Assembly: GCF_033366695.1 (NCBI RefSeq)
Contig: NZ_JAOBTQ010000001.1
Span: forward strand, 7,998,001-8,062,000
Reading direction: 5' to 3'
Source: Streptomyces sp. SCL15-4
GTDB taxonomy: Bacteria > Actinomycetota > Actinomycetes > Streptomycetales > Streptomycetaceae
DNA: 64,000 bases
The translations under genes and the position numbers were made by a program. This document shows, piece by piece, positions 32,029-40,972 of the stretch (position 1 is the stretch's first letter; every line of letters starts with the position of its first letter). Below the pieces are notes generated by a model. That model worked only from the letters and a program-made list of their open reading frames with translations. It did no database searches and had not been told where the DNA came from.

Positions 32029-32985
32029 TCAGGCGGAGACCTGGCTGCCCTCGCCGGTGTGCGCGGCGGCGTGCGTCATCGTGGTCAGGCTGTTGCGGCC
32101 CAGCGCCTCGCGCACGAAGGCGCGGGCGTCGGCGAGGGTGGCCTGCTCGCCGAGCACCTCGCGCACCGTCGCCGGGTTCAGTGCGACGGTGTGCCGGGCG
32201 GTGGCCACGGGTCCGTCCGGGCCGTCCGTGAATGTCCACAGACCGCTGTGCCCGGTCAGCAGCTTCGGCAGCACGTGCTGCTTGTAGGCGATCCACGACG
32301 GCTCGTGGCAGACGCGCACCGAGCGGGTGGTGTGTGCCGAGCCGTCCGCCGTGACGGTGTCCATCTCCAGGTCCTGCACGCCCGGCTCCTCCTCGGTCAG
32401 CCGCACCCGGCTGACGTGCGGCAGCCGCTCGGCCCACAGGTCGGCCCGGTTGACGAAGTCGTAGGCCGCCGCGGCGCCGCCGGTGATCGGGACGACGTCG
32501 GTGAAGGAGAACACCACGTCGGCCACCGGGTGGCCCAGCTCGGCGACCCGGGCGAGCGCCGCCAGTTCCTCGCCGCTGTTGCGGTCCAGCGCGGTCAGCA
32601 GCGCCTCGACGGCGGCGGGCGCATCGTCCTGGACGCTGAAGCGGTGGCGCAGCACCACCTCGGTGCGGCCGTCGGGCAGTTCCCGCAGCAGCCAGCTGCC
32701 GGCCATCGAGGTGACCGGTGCGAAGCTGCGCTGCTGCCGGAAGCTCACATAGCGGCGCGCGGGATCGAGGACCCGCCGCGATGTCCAGCTGGTGACCTTC
32801 CCGTTGACCTGCGCCCAGATCTCGAAGACCTCGCTGCGCTCGTCGCGCTCCAGGTGGCGCACGTACACGCTGGGCCCGAACACCGCGGGCCACAGGGTGA
32901 CATCGGCTACCAGGTCGTAGACGACCTGGGCGGGAGCGGACACGATGCGGGTGTGCTCGGTGCGGTGGATCACGGTGCGTTCCAT
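32029..32985 (-). CDS. Didomain aromatase/cyclase (ActVII-like)
   Basis: 318 aa with two START/Bet-v1-like halves. The first holds HTRIVSAPAQVVYDLVADVTLWPAVFGPSVYVRHLER...WTSRRVLDPARRYVSFRQ. The second holds VVPITGGAAAAYDFVNRADLWAERLPHVSRVRLTEEEPGVQDLEMDT. Didomain ARO/CYC proteins act with reducing (C-9 ketoreductase) systems to aromatise the first ring. It follows the ACP gene on the minus strand but is separated by a strong hairpin. Confidence 0.92.
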   Translation of the reverse strand: MERTVIHRTEHTRIVSAPAQVVYDLVADVTLWPAVFGPSVYVRHLERDERSEVFEIWAQVNGKVTSWTSRRVLDPARRYVSFRQQRSFAPVTSMAGSWLLRELPDGRTEVVLRHRFSVQDDAPAAVEALLTALDRNSGEELAALARVAELGHPVADVVFSFTDVVPITGGAAAAYDFVNRADLWAERLPHVSRVRLTEEEPGVQDLEMDTVTADGSAHTTRSVRVCHEPSWIAYKQHVLPKLLTGHSGLWTFTDGPDGPVATARHTVALNPATVREVLGEQATLADARAFVREALGRNSLTTMTHAAAHTGEGSQVSA

Positions 32986-33027
32986 GGCGGGTTCTCCTCG
33001 GCTCGGTGCGGTGGCGCGGAAGGGGCC

Positions 33028-33063
33028 GGGGCCCGTATCCCAGCGGCAGCGGATACGGGCCCC
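33028..33063 (-). terminator. Hairpin between ACP and aromatase genes
   Basis: GGGGCCCGTATCC (33028-33040) and GGATACGGGCCCC (33051-33063) form a perfect 13-bp stem with a 10-nt loop. It lies 25 bp after the ACP stop and ~40 bp before the aromatase start. It may end the KS-CLF-ACP transcript, or reduce read-through into the aromatase so that the minimal PKS is made in excess. Confidence 0.7.
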
Positions 33064-33088
33064 TAAGGCATGCGGTCGGGCCCGGACG

Positions 33089-33349
33089 TCAGACGGCGGC
33101 CGATGCCGTGTTGGTGTTGACCAGGGCGAGGAGCGCGCGGGGTGTCTCCACGTCCGCGATGTCGTCGTCCGACAGGTCGATGCCGTACTCCTGCTTGATG
33201 CGCGCGGCGGACTCCATCAGGGCGAGCGAGTCGTAACCGAGGTCCTCGAACGTGCTGTCGAGGATGTCGCCGGTCAGGTCGAGGCTGTCGTCCTCGCCGG
33301 CGCAGGCGATGAGGATGCGTCGCAGATCTTCGATGGCGAGCTGAGCCAT
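33089..33349 (-). CDS. Type II PKS acyl carrier protein
   Basis: 86 aa. The phosphopantetheine site is LGYDSLALMES (S41). The N-terminus MAQLAIEDLRRILIACAGED and acidic helix III are typical of aromatic-PKS ACPs. It carries the growing octaketide between KS/CLF, ketoreductase and cyclases. It is third in the KS-CLF-ACP operon, 45 bp after the CLF gene. Confidence 0.95.
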   Translation of the reverse strand: MAQLAIEDLRRILIACAGEDDSLDLTGDILDSTFEDLGYDSLALMESAARIKQEYGIDLSDDDIADVETPRALLALVNTNTASAAV

Positions 33350-33394
33350 GAGGGCCTTCTCCTGTCAGGTGGGGAACTGCCGGCGTTCGGCAGG

Positions 33395-34615
33395 TCAGTG
33401 ATCGGTGTGGCGCGTGACGACGACAGCCGAGTTGAAGCCCCAGCGCCCGCGTGCGAGGACGAGTGCCGCCGACACCGGCCGGGTACGCGGTTCGCCGGTG
33501 ACCAGGTCGATGCCGTAGGCGTCGGGGACACGAGCGGTGAAGCCGCTGGCCGGGACGACGCCGTCCCGGATCGCGAGCAGCGCGCTCACCAGGTCCGCGG
33601 GGCCGCCTCCCGCGTACATCCGGCCGGTCAGCGCCTTGGGCGCGGTCACCGGCACACCCCGCGGGCCGAAGACGGCACGCAGCGCGTCCGCCTCGATCCG
33701 GTCGAGTTCGGGCAGACCGGCCGCGTCGGCGAACACCACGTCGATGTCGGCGGGCGCCAGGCCGGCGTCGGCGAGGGCCAGTTCGGCCGCCCGGCGCAAT
33801 CCGGGTTCGCGGCCGGAGCCCGGTTTGGGATCGAACGTCGAGGCATAGCCGGCGATCTCGCCGTAGATCCGCGGCGCGCCGCGCTCACGCGCGCTCGCGG
33901 CGTCCTCGGCGATGAGGATCGCGCCGCCCTCACCGGGCACGTAACCGGCCGCCCGCTCGTCGAACGGCAGGTACGCCGCCTCCGGGTCGGTGGCGGTGGT
34001 GACCCGGCCGCCCGCCAGCTGGGAGGCCCAGCCCCAGGGGTCGAACGCGGCGTCCACACCGCCGGACACCACGAGCTTGGTGCCGCGCTCGACGGTGCGC
34101 CGGGCGTGCCCGACGGCGTCCAGGCCGCCGGCCTGCTCGCCCACCAGGGCCGCGCTCGGACCGCGCAGCTTGTGCCGGATGGAGATCTGGCCGGTGTTGA
34201 CGGCGTAGAACCAGGCGAACGACTCGTAGACGGAGACGAATTCCGAGCCCTTCGACCAGAGTTTGTTGAACTCCTGGTGGGTGAAGGCGAATCCGCCCAG
34301 GGCGTTGGAGGTGACCGTGCCCATGTCGTAGTCGGGCAGGGTGTTCTCGTCGACCGCCGCGTCCGCGAGGGCCCAGGCGGCGGCCGTGAGCGCGTAGCGG
34401 GTCGACACGTCGGTCTGCGGCAGCAGCCTGCTGGGCAGATGGGCCTTGGCGTCGTAGTCGACGATCTGCCCGGCCAGCCGCGAGGGGTACGCGGAGGCGT
34501 CGAAGCCGGTCAGCTCCCGGACACCGTTGGTGCCCGTCAGCGTCGCCTTCCAGAATGCCTCGGTGCCCAGGCCGTTGGGCGTGGCCGCCCCGATGCCCGT
34601 GATCACTGTGGTCAT
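33395..34615 (-). CDS. Chain length factor (KS-beta)
   Basis: 406 aa, ATGA-coupled to KS-alpha. The active-site Cys is replaced by Gln161 ([12 protein letters not shown]), the mark of CLFs, which decarboxylate malonyl-ACP and set chain length. In [10 protein letters not shown] the gatekeepers are F109, T112 and F116. From the published work on the actinorhodin CLF this F/T/F set gives a C16 octaketide; longer-chain CLFs have smaller residues there. The product is therefore predicted to be an octaketide. Confidence 0.95.
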   Translation of the reverse strand: MTTVITGIGAATPNGLGTEAFWKATLTGTNGVRELTGFDASAYPSRLAGQIVDYDAKAHLPSRLLPQTDVSTRYALTAAAWALADAAVDENTLPDYDMGTVTSNALGGFAFTHQEFNKLWSKGSEFVSVYESFAWFYAVNTGQISIRHKLRGPSAALVGEQAGGLDAVGHARRTVERGTKLVVSGGVDAAFDPWGWASQLAGGRVTTATDPEAAYLPFDERAAGYVPGEGGAILIAEDAASARERGAPRIYGEIAGYASTFDPKPGSGREPGLRRAAELALADAGLAPADIDVVFADAAGLPELDRIEADALRAVFGPRGVPVTAPKALTGRMYAGGGPADLVSALLAIRDGVVPASGFTARVPDAYGIDLVTGEPRTRPVSAALVLARGRWGFNSAVVVTRHTDH

Positions 34616-35880
34616 ACCGGTGCCACCTCCGGACGGTGCAGGACCATCGCGCTCTGGAAGCCGCCGAACCCGGAGCCGACCGTGAGCACCGTGTCCACGC
34701 GCTGCTCACGCGCCGTCAGCGGCACGTAGTCGAGGTCGCACTCGGGGTCGGGAGTGTGCAGGTTCGCCGTCGGCGGCACGACGTTGTGCTCGATCGCCAG
34801 CAGCGACGCGGCGATCTCGACGGAACCGATGGCGCCCAGCGAGTGACCGACCATCGACTTGATGGAGGAGACCGGCACGTCGTAGGCGTGCTGCCCCAGC
34901 GAACGCTTGAAAGCGGCCGTCTCGTGGCGGTCGTTCTGCTTGGTGCCCGAACCGTGCGCGTTGATGTAGTCGATCCTGGTGCCGTCCAGGCGCGCCTCGT
35001 CCAGCGAGACCCGGATGGCCTCGGCCATCTCGCGGCCGTCCTTGCGCAGGCCCGTCATGTGGTGGGCGTTGCAGCGGGTGGCGTAGCCGCCGACCTCCGC
35101 GTAGATGTGCGCACCGCGCTTCCTGGCCGCCTCGTACTCCTCCAGCACGAACATGGCCGCGCCCTCGGCGAGCACGAATCCGTTGCGTGTGCCGTCGAAG
35201 GGACGCGAGGCGTGCGCCGGGTCGTCGTTGCGGGTCGTCGTCGCCTTGATGGCGTCGAAGCAGGCGACCACGATCGGCGAGATCGGGGTGTCCGCGGCGC
35301 CGGCGACGACGGTGTCGACCGTGCCCTCGCGGATCAGCTGCACGGCGTAACCGACCGAGTCGAGCCCGGAGGTGCAGCCGTCGGACACCATCGTCACCGG
35401 GCCTTCCGCACCCACTTCCCAGGCCACCTCGGCCGGCATGACGCCGGGGGAGAGGTAGTCGAACATGTGCGGCGACAGGTAGGAGGGGTCGACCTCCCAC
35501 TCCTTGCCCGCGTCCGACATCACGAGGTACTCGTTCTCCAGGCTGGTCGCCGAGGCGACCGCGCTGCCCAGGCTGACCCCGACGCGGTGCGGATCGAGCG
35601 CGGACAGGTCCAGCCCGCTGTCCGCGACCGCCTCGCGGGTGCAGGCCACCGCGAACTGCGTGGCCCGGTCCATGCGGCGGATCTCGCGCGGGCCGAAGCC
35701 CTCGGCCGCCGCGTCGAAGTCGACCTCGCCGGCGATCCGCGAACGGAACGGCGACGCGTCGAAGAAGGAGATGTTCCGGGTGGCGGTGCGGCCGGCCGAC
35801 AGCAGGTCCCAGAACGCCTTCGTTCCGTTGCCGCCGGGGGCGCGTACACCGACACCGGTGATCACGACGCGCCGGGTCAT
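34612..35880 (-). CDS. Type II PKS ketosynthase alpha
   Basis: 422 aa from ATG 35880. The catalytic residues are Cys169 ([15 protein letters not shown]), His309 ([15 protein letters not shown]), Lys341 and His346 ([11 protein letters not shown]), at the same numbers as in ActI-ORF1. With the CLF it forms the heterodimer that builds the poly-beta-ketone. It is the first gene of the minimal PKS operon and is coupled to a nine-codon upstream mini-ORF. Confidence 0.97.
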   Translation of the reverse strand: MTRRVVITGVGVRAPGGNGTKAFWDLLSAGRTATRNISFFDASPFRSRIAGEVDFDAAAEGFGPREIRRMDRATQFAVACTREAVADSGLDLSALDPHRVGVSLGSAVASATSLENEYLVMSDAGKEWEVDPSYLSPHMFDYLSPGVMPAEVAWEVGAEGPVTMVSDGCTSGLDSVGYAVQLIREGTVDTVVAGAADTPISPIVVACFDAIKATTTRNDDPAHASRPFDGTRNGFVLAEGAAMFVLEEYEAARKRGAHIYAEVGGYATRCNAHHMTGLRKDGREMAEAIRVSLDEARLDGTRIDYINAHGSGTKQNDRHETAAFKRSLGQHAYDVPVSSIKSMVGHSLGAIGSVEIAASLLAIEHNVVPPTANLHTPDPECDLDYVPLTAREQRVDTVLTVGSGFGGFQSAMVLHRPEVAPV

Positions 35881-35906
35881 ATCCGGCCCGCCTTCGTAGA
35901 CAACAT
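35877..35906 (-). CDS. Nine-codon leader mini-ORF coupled to KS-alpha
   Basis: ATG 35906 follows AAAGGA and encodes MLSTKAGRI. Its TGA overlaps the KS ATG (ATGA). KS-alpha has no good ribosome site of its own, so ribosomes may arrive through this leader. It is not in frame with the KS. Confidence 0.45.
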   Translation of the reverse strand: MLSTKAGRI

Positions 35907-35970
35907 CGCTGTGAGTCCTTTCGTCGCCTCTGGAACAGCGGCAGTTACGTCCTGAAAGGCTGTGGTGACG

Positions 35971-35988
35971 GTCTAGAGCACCACTCGA
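35971..35988 (-). promoter_or_regulatory. SARP-type heptads before the minimal PKS operon
   Basis: Read on the minus strand, TCGAGTG and TCTAGAC are 11 bp apart, about 90-110 bp before the KS start. This matches the spacing of the repeats at the other cluster promoters. It marks the likely right-hand limit of SARP control. Confidence 0.6.
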
Positions 35989-36645
35989 CCCCGCCTCGGG
36001 AGAGCGCGCGGGGTCACACGGAACACGCGCCCGCGGAGCCCGCGCCGGCTGACGGCGGCCGTCGCGGAACACCACGTCGGCAAGCCCGACGACAAGGCAG
36101 CCTCCCGCTCACCGAGCCAAGGCGCACCCGCCGGCCCCGTCGCACGGGCCGCCGCGCCGCGTGTGACCTGGGGACGGCGCGGGAGCACGCGCAGGCCGTT
36201 CTCGCGCACCGGGAAACCGGCCCCTCGTGGCCACCGGCATCGGCGGGGCCGCGGGCGGAGGCCGGAGGGCCGGGGCCTGGTAACGAGGTGTGAGCGGGAC
36301 GACCCGGTCACGTACCGGACGTACCGGCCGGGTTGTGGCGCCGGCAGCAGCAACGGCTCCAGCGCCCGCCTGCACGGCAGGCACAGCGGGGAACCCGCGG
36401 GCGGTCACTGAGCGGAGCCGCCGACCGGCGGCGGCCTCGGCGCGGCCCCGCGTCCGACGGCGTCCGACGGCGTCCGCCGGGAGCCGGGACCGGTGCGCCG
36501 GGCCGCGCGGCACGACGGCCGTGTGCCGGCGCGGCGAAGCGGCACGACGGCCGTATGTCGGCGCGGCGAAGAGGATGTTGCGGCGGGCCGGTGGCCGACA
36601 CCGGCCGGTTGTCCGGGAGCCGGGACTGCGGCTAGCGTGCCCGGC
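35989..36645. other. Gene-poor GC-rich spacer with a 32-bp tandem repeat
   Basis: I see no credible gene in these ~650 bp. Open frames have no ribosome sites and low-complexity Arg/Pro/Ala composition. A CGGCGTCCGA motif is repeated near 36455-36480, and two 32-bp copies (36507-36538, 36539-36570) differ at two positions. A promoter-like TAGCGT near 36633 precedes the leader peptide. The stretch forms the border between the polyketide cluster and general genes. Confidence 0.6.
36507..36570. repeat. Tandem duplication, 2 x 32 bp
   Basis: Copy 1 (36507-36538) and copy 2 (36539-36570) both start GCGGCACGACGGCCGT and end CGGCGCGGCGAA. They differ at positions 17 (G/A) and 20 (C/T). There is no spacer, so it is a simple local duplication, not a CRISPR. 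Confidence 0.85.
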
Positions 36646-36720
36646 ATGTGGCTCTCCCAGCGGCTCACGGTGCGACGCGCCGTGGATCTGATGCGTGTCG
36701 CCGCCGCGCTGTGTAGGTGA
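36646..36720 (+). CDS. Actinobacterial Cys-type putative leader peptide
   Basis: 24 aa, beginning MWLSQRLTVRRAVDLMRVAA and ending LCR. The VDL-R-A/S-ALCR ending matches the short putative leader peptides found in Streptomyces upstream of sulfur-related and other genes, thought to act in cysteine-dependent attenuation. A TAGCGT -10-like box ends only a few bases before the ATG and no ribosome site is present, so the mRNA may be leaderless. The next gene, a haloperoxidase-like protein, starts 128 bp downstream. Confidence 0.7.
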   Translation: MWLSQRLTVRRAVDLMRVAAALCR

Positions 36721-36848
36721 CGCCGGGCGCCATCCCGTGTCCCGGAGCGTTCGTACGGTCACCGTTCGCCGGCCGACCGCCTCCTTGTACGCGGACGCCC
36801 GCGCCCGTCCGGAGCATTCACCCGCAGCAGTGTGCGAAGGAGACTTCC

Positions 36849-38117
36849 GTGAACCCGCTCAGAACCCGCCGTGCCGCCCGCCTCACCCGTACCGCCCTGG
36901 TGGCGTCGAGCGTCGCGGCGCTCACCGTCACCGCGACCGTCACGACCGCCACGGCACAGGACCGGCAGCCGCGCCCGTCGGTGGCGCTCGACTGGTACGA
37001 CACCACGGCCGCCGGCATCGCCGCCGCCGGTGCTCCCACCCAGATCACCAACAGCCGCACCTGGGCCGTCAGCTGGCTCGCGGCGGCCCGCGCCACCCGC
37101 ACGGTGCCGCACGGCGTCGACCGGGCGGACTTCCAGGACGCCGCCCTCGCCTCCGCCGTCCACGACTCCCTCTCCGCGCTGATCCCCGCCCGCACCCGGC
37201 AGTTCGATGCCGCGCTCGCGACGACACTGGACGGCATCCCGGACGGCGCCGCCGAGACCCGGGGCGTCGAGGCCGGGGCCCGCCAGGCCGCGCTGGTGCT
37301 CGCCTCCCGGGAGCGCGACGGCCTGGACCCGGCCTCGGTCGACGCGCCGTTCCCGGTGCCCGACGCCGCGCCCGGTGTATGGCAGCCGACACCGCCCGCC
37401 CACGCTCCGGCCGCGCAGTACGGCAACCGGCTCGCCCGGCCCTTCCTGCTCGCGCGCGCCGACCAGTACCGGCTGCCCGCACCGCCCGCCCTCACCTCCG
37501 AGCGCTACCGGAACGATCTCGCCGAGGTCCGCGCGTACGGAGCCGTGAACAGCACCGTCCGCACCCCGCGGCAGACGGAGACCGCCGATTTCTGGTTCGG
37601 CCCCTCGCCGACGCTGTACACCGAGCCGCTGCGCGTCGCCCTGGCGCGGTCGCCGCGGTCGGCCGCCGCGCGGGCCCGACTGGTGGCGCTGTTCCATGTC
37701 GCCCTGGTCGACACGCAGATCGCCACCTCCGACAGCAAGTACGCCTATCTGCGCTGGCGTCCGGTCACCGCGATCCGCACGGGCGCCATCGACCCCGACC
37801 CCGGGTGGACCCCGCTGCACACCACCCCGGCGCACCCCGACTACCCCAGCGGCCACGGCACCTACGCCGGCGCGGCGCAGACCGTCCTGACGGCGTTCAC
37901 CGGGCCCCGCACGGCACCCTTCGAGCTGACCAGCCCCACCGCACCCGGTGTCGTCCGCACCTATACCGCCTGGAGCCAGTTGTCGAAGGACAACGTGGAC
38001 GCCCGTGTGTACTCCGGCATCCACACCCGCTCGGCCGACGAGGCGGGAGTCACCTTGGGCGAACGCGTCGCGGCCCACACGCTGCGCACCGCGGAACGGC
38101 TGTTCGGCGACCTCTGA
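36849..38117 (+). CDS. Vanadium-dependent haloperoxidase/PAP2-like exported protein
   Basis: 422 aa from GTG 36849 behind GAAGGAGAC. The N-terminus RTRRAARLTRTALVASSVAAL...TATAQ is a signal peptide. The vanadate/phosphate-binding triad is present: K-x6-R-P in KYAYLRWRP, PSGHGTY, and R-x5-H-x4-D in ARVYSGIHTRSAD. The family includes bromo/chloroperoxidases and acid phosphatases. Activity cannot be decided from sequence alone. It follows a Cys-leader peptide, which suggests attenuation control. Confidence 0.83.
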   Translation: MNPLRTRRAARLTRTALVASSVAALTVTATVTTATAQDRQPRPSVALDWYDTTAAGIAAAGAPTQITNSRTWAVSWLAAARATRTVPHGVDRADFQDAALASAVHDSLSALIPARTRQFDAALATTLDGIPDGAAETRGVEAGARQAALVLASRERDGLDPASVDAPFPVPDAAPGVWQPTPPAHAPAAQYGNRLARPFLLARADQYRLPAPPALTSERYRNDLAEVRAYGAVNSTVRTPRQTETADFWFGPSPTLYTEPLRVALARSPRSAAARARLVALFHVALVDTQIATSDSKYAYLRWRPVTAIRTGAIDPDPGWTPLHTTPAHPDYPSGHGTYAGAAQTVLTAFTGPRTAPFELTSPTAPGVVRTYTAWSQLSKDNVDARVYSGIHTRSADEAGVTLGERVAAHTLRTAERLFGDL

Positions 38118-38171
38118 GCGGCGGGCGGGGCCGGCGCGCAGCCGTCCCGGCCGCCTCGGCGACCGGAAACC

Positions 38172-39875
38172 TCATCCACCGTCCTCGGCCGGCTCGTCGG
38201 TCACCGTGAGCAGGTCGTCCCGGGCGGCCAGGGCATCGAGGGAGAGCGTGCGGTAGCCGACGTCGTCGAAGAGGGCGGTGATCCGGTCCCCGTCCTCGCT
38301 CAGCACCGTGCCCCGGCCCCACTGTTCGTGACGCACCGAGACCCCGACCGGATAGGAGCCCGCGTCCGGGTGCGCCGGACGCCGCCCGGCGGGCGTCCCG
38401 TCGTCCTCCGCGGCCTCCCGCTCGTCGCAGGTGTCACAGTTGCCGCACGGCTCCGGGTACTCCTCGCCGAAGTAGCCGAGGAGGAAACGCCGCCGGCAAC
38501 CGGTCGTCTCCGCGTACGCGCGGGCCATCTCGACCCTCGACCGGTCCATGCGCTTGTGGGCCTCGGCGCTGTCCTCGGCCCGTCGCACGGCGGTCGCCGG
38601 GGCGGTGTCCGCGACCGGCCGGACGGCACCCGAGGCGTCCGTCACCACGGCCTCGGCCTCCTCCAGCAGGTTCACGGCCGTGGTGACCCGGGCCCGCGAC
38701 ATACCGGTCTCCCGGCGCAGCTCCGTCAGCCCCGCCGGATCGTCACCGTGCTCGTGCACGGCCTCCACCACGGCCGCCACGGTGTCCCTGCCCGGCGGAC
38801 GGCCGCTGAAGTAGGCCTGCATCCCCGTGTCCTGGGAGCGGTAGTGCAGCACGGCCAGCGCGGGCCGCCCGTCCCGGCCGCACCGCCCGATCTCCTGGTA
38901 GTAGGCGTCCAGGGAACCGGGCAGCGAGGCGTGGAGCACATACCGCACGTCCTCCTTGTCGATCCCCATCCCGAAGGCCGAGGTCGCCACCACCACGTCC
39001 GTCGCGCCCGCCAGGAAGTCCTCGTGGACCTGCCGGCGCTCGGCGGCGCGCAGGCCGGCGTGGTACGCCCGCGCGCTGAACCCGAGAGCGGCCAGCTCCG
39101 CGGCGTAGTACTCGGTGTCCTTCCGGGTCGCCGCGTAGACGATGCCGGGCTTCGGCCCGGCGGCGGCCTGCTCCACGACGGCACGCCGTCGCTCGTCGTC
39201 CTCCAGGTGACGGTGCGCCTCCAGCCTGATCTCCGGGCGGTCGAAGCCGGTGACGAGCTGCCGGGCGCCGTCCATGCCGAGCCGGTCGAGGATGTCCTGC
39301 CGGACCGGGGGAGCGGCGGTCGCGGTGAGCGCGAGCACGGGCGGCCGCCCCAGACGCCGTACCGCCTGGGCCAGGCGCAGGTAATCGGGCCGGAAGTCGT
39401 GCCCCCAGGACGACACGCACTGGGCCTCGTCCACGACGAACAGGGCGGGTTCCGCCTCGGCCAGCCGGTGGACCACCTCGTCCTTGGCCAGCTGCTCGGG
39501 TGACAGATAGACGAAACGGACCGCGCCGCGTCGTACGGCGTCCCAGGCGGCGTCCGTCTCGGCCGCGCCCAGGTCGGAGTTCACGGCGACGGCGCCGGGC
39601 TCGTGCTCGCCGCCGGGCAGGCCGGCGATCTGGTCCCGCTGGAGCGCCAGCAGCGGCGACACGACGACCACCGGGCCGGACAGCAGCAGGCCCGGCACCT
39701 GGTACACGGCCGACTTGCCGGACCCCGTCGGCATGACCACGAGCGTGTCCCGGCCCTGAAGCACCCATTCCATGGCCGTGAGCTGCTCAGGACGCAGCTC
39801 GTCCCAGCCGAAGACCTCGGCGGCCGTCTCCCGCAGACGCCTCGCCCGCCGTCCGCGCGATCCCTCGCCGGTCAT
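38172..39875 (-). CDS. recQ: RecQ family ATP-dependent DNA helicase
   Basis: 567 aa from ATG 39875. Helicase motifs are FGWDELRPEQLTAMEWVLQGRDTLVVMPTGSGKSAVYQVP (motifs 0/I), VVDEAQCVSSWGHDFRPDY (II), LALTATAAP (III), VATSAFGMGIDKEDVRYVLH (V) and QEIGRCGRDG (VI). The zinc cluster is CRRRFLLGYFGEEYPEPCGNCDTC. No HRDC domain is seen; instead an acidic linker and a small terminal domain (VRHEQWGRGTVLSEDGD) follow. It unwinds DNA in repair and is unrelated to the neighbouring cluster. Confidence 0.93.
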   Translation of the reverse strand: MTGEGSRGRRARRLRETAAEVFGWDELRPEQLTAMEWVLQGRDTLVVMPTGSGKSAVYQVPGLLLSGPVVVVSPLLALQRDQIAGLPGGEHEPGAVAVNSDLGAAETDAAWDAVRRGAVRFVYLSPEQLAKDEVVHRLAEAEPALFVVDEAQCVSSWGHDFRPDYLRLAQAVRRLGRPPVLALTATAAPPVRQDILDRLGMDGARQLVTGFDRPEIRLEAHRHLEDDERRRAVVEQAAAGPKPGIVYAATRKDTEYYAAELAALGFSARAYHAGLRAAERRQVHEDFLAGATDVVVATSAFGMGIDKEDVRYVLHASLPGSLDAYYQEIGRCGRDGRPALAVLHYRSQDTGMQAYFSGRPPGRDTVAAVVEAVHEHGDDPAGLTELRRETGMSRARVTTAVNLLEEAEAVVTDASGAVRPVADTAPATAVRRAEDSAEAHKRMDRSRVEMARAYAETTGCRRRFLLGYFGEEYPEPCGNCDTCDEREAAEDDGTPAGRRPAHPDAGSYPVGVSVRHEQWGRGTVLSEDGDRITALFDDVGYRTLSLDALAARDDLLTVTDEPAEDGG

Positions 39876-40260
39876 GTCCCGCTCCCTCGCTCCGCCGCCG
39901 GAACGGCACCACATCCCGGCCCGGCACGGCTCCGGGTACCCCGTGGGCGGCGCCGGCAAAGCCCGCCGGTCCTGGTCCACCGCGAGACGCGAAGGCCGCC
40001 GGTGCCGTCGCCGCCCGGCTCGCCCGCGACGCCGTGCGCTCTCGGGCAAACGCCTGTGCGCTCACCAGAAACCGGGCCGGGACCGCCGGACATAACGTGA
40101 CGGCGAAGCGGCCGTGCCACGGTCTCGCGCGGACCCCGCCGCATCCCGTCATCCGGACGCCGACAACCACCCGGTGGTCCCCGGCTCCTTTCCGCACACC
40201 AGGCGTACCGCCCGGACGACCGTCCGGGACCGTACCGACCCAGCACCGAAAGGCACCCTC
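39876..40260. other. Intergenic spacer
   Basis: 385 bp between recQ and the isochorismatase-like gene, which are divergent. No gene, hairpin or clear promoter box was recognised. The last 20 bp carry the GAAAGG ribosome site of the gene at 40261. Confidence 0.5.
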
Positions 40261-40923
40261 ATGGCCGACATCGCCCACGTCACCGCTGCTCCCGGCCCGG
40301 ACCTGCTCACCCCGGACAACTGCGCGGTGCTGTTCATCGACCACCAGCCGCAGATGTTCTTCGGCACTGGCAGCGGCGACCGGACCGCGATCATCAACGC
40401 GACGGTCGGCCTGGCGAAGGCCGCCAAGGTCTTCGACGTGCCGGTGGTCCTGAGCACCGTGGCCGCCGAGTCCTTCTCCGGCCCGCTCCTGCCGCAGCTC
40501 GCGGACGTCTTCCCCGGCCAGGAGATCATCGACCGCACCTCGATGAACGCCTGGGAGGACACCGCCTTCGTCGAGGCGGTCAAGGCCACCGGCCGCGAGA
40601 AGCTGGTCCTCGCCGGCCTGTGGACCGAGGTCTGCGTCGTGCTGCCCGCGCTCTCCGCGCTCGCGCAGGACTACGAGGTGTACGTCGTCACCGACGCGTC
40701 CGGCGGCGTCAGCCCGCAGGCCCACGAACACGCCGTCCAGCGCATGGTCCAGGCCGGCGTGGTGCCGGTGACCTGGGTGCAGGTGCTGCTCGAACTCCAG
40801 CGGGACTGGGCGCGTACGGACACGTACCTGCCGGTCATGGACGTCGTGAAGGAGCACGGCGGCACCTACGGCCTCGGCGTCGTCTACGCGCAGGCCGTCA
40901 TCGGCGAGCACGCCGCCGGCTGA
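40261..40923 (+). CDS. Isochorismatase-like cysteine hydrolase (YcaC-type)
   Basis: 220 aa from ATG 40261 behind GAAAGG. The fold marks are CAVLFIDHQPQMFF (catalytic Asp), GREKLVLAGLWTEVCVVLPAL (Lys and nucleophile Cys) and VTDASGGVSPQAHEHAVQRM. The YcaC subgroup has unknown amide or hydroxamate substrates. It stands alone upstream of a DoxX-like gene. Confidence 0.87.
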   Translation: MADIAHVTAAPGPDLLTPDNCAVLFIDHQPQMFFGTGSGDRTAIINATVGLAKAAKVFDVPVVLSTVAAESFSGPLLPQLADVFPGQEIIDRTSMNAWEDTAFVEAVKATGREKLVLAGLWTEVCVVLPALSALAQDYEVYVVTDASGGVSPQAHEHAVQRMVQAGVVPVTWVQVLLELQRDWARTDTYLPVMDVVKEHGGTYGLGVVYAQAVIGEHAAG

Positions 40924-40972
40924 TCCACCACCCACGGTTGACGACGGACGTCAGGAACAGGCAGACGACGCG

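Noticed and set aside
36507..36570. CRISPR array
   Set aside because: Only two copies, directly abutting with no spacers, and no cas genes in the window.
36000..36640. Several 60-200-codon frames on both strands
   Set aside because: No ribosome sites, heavily biased Arg/Pro/Ala composition and no third-position bias consistent with one frame.
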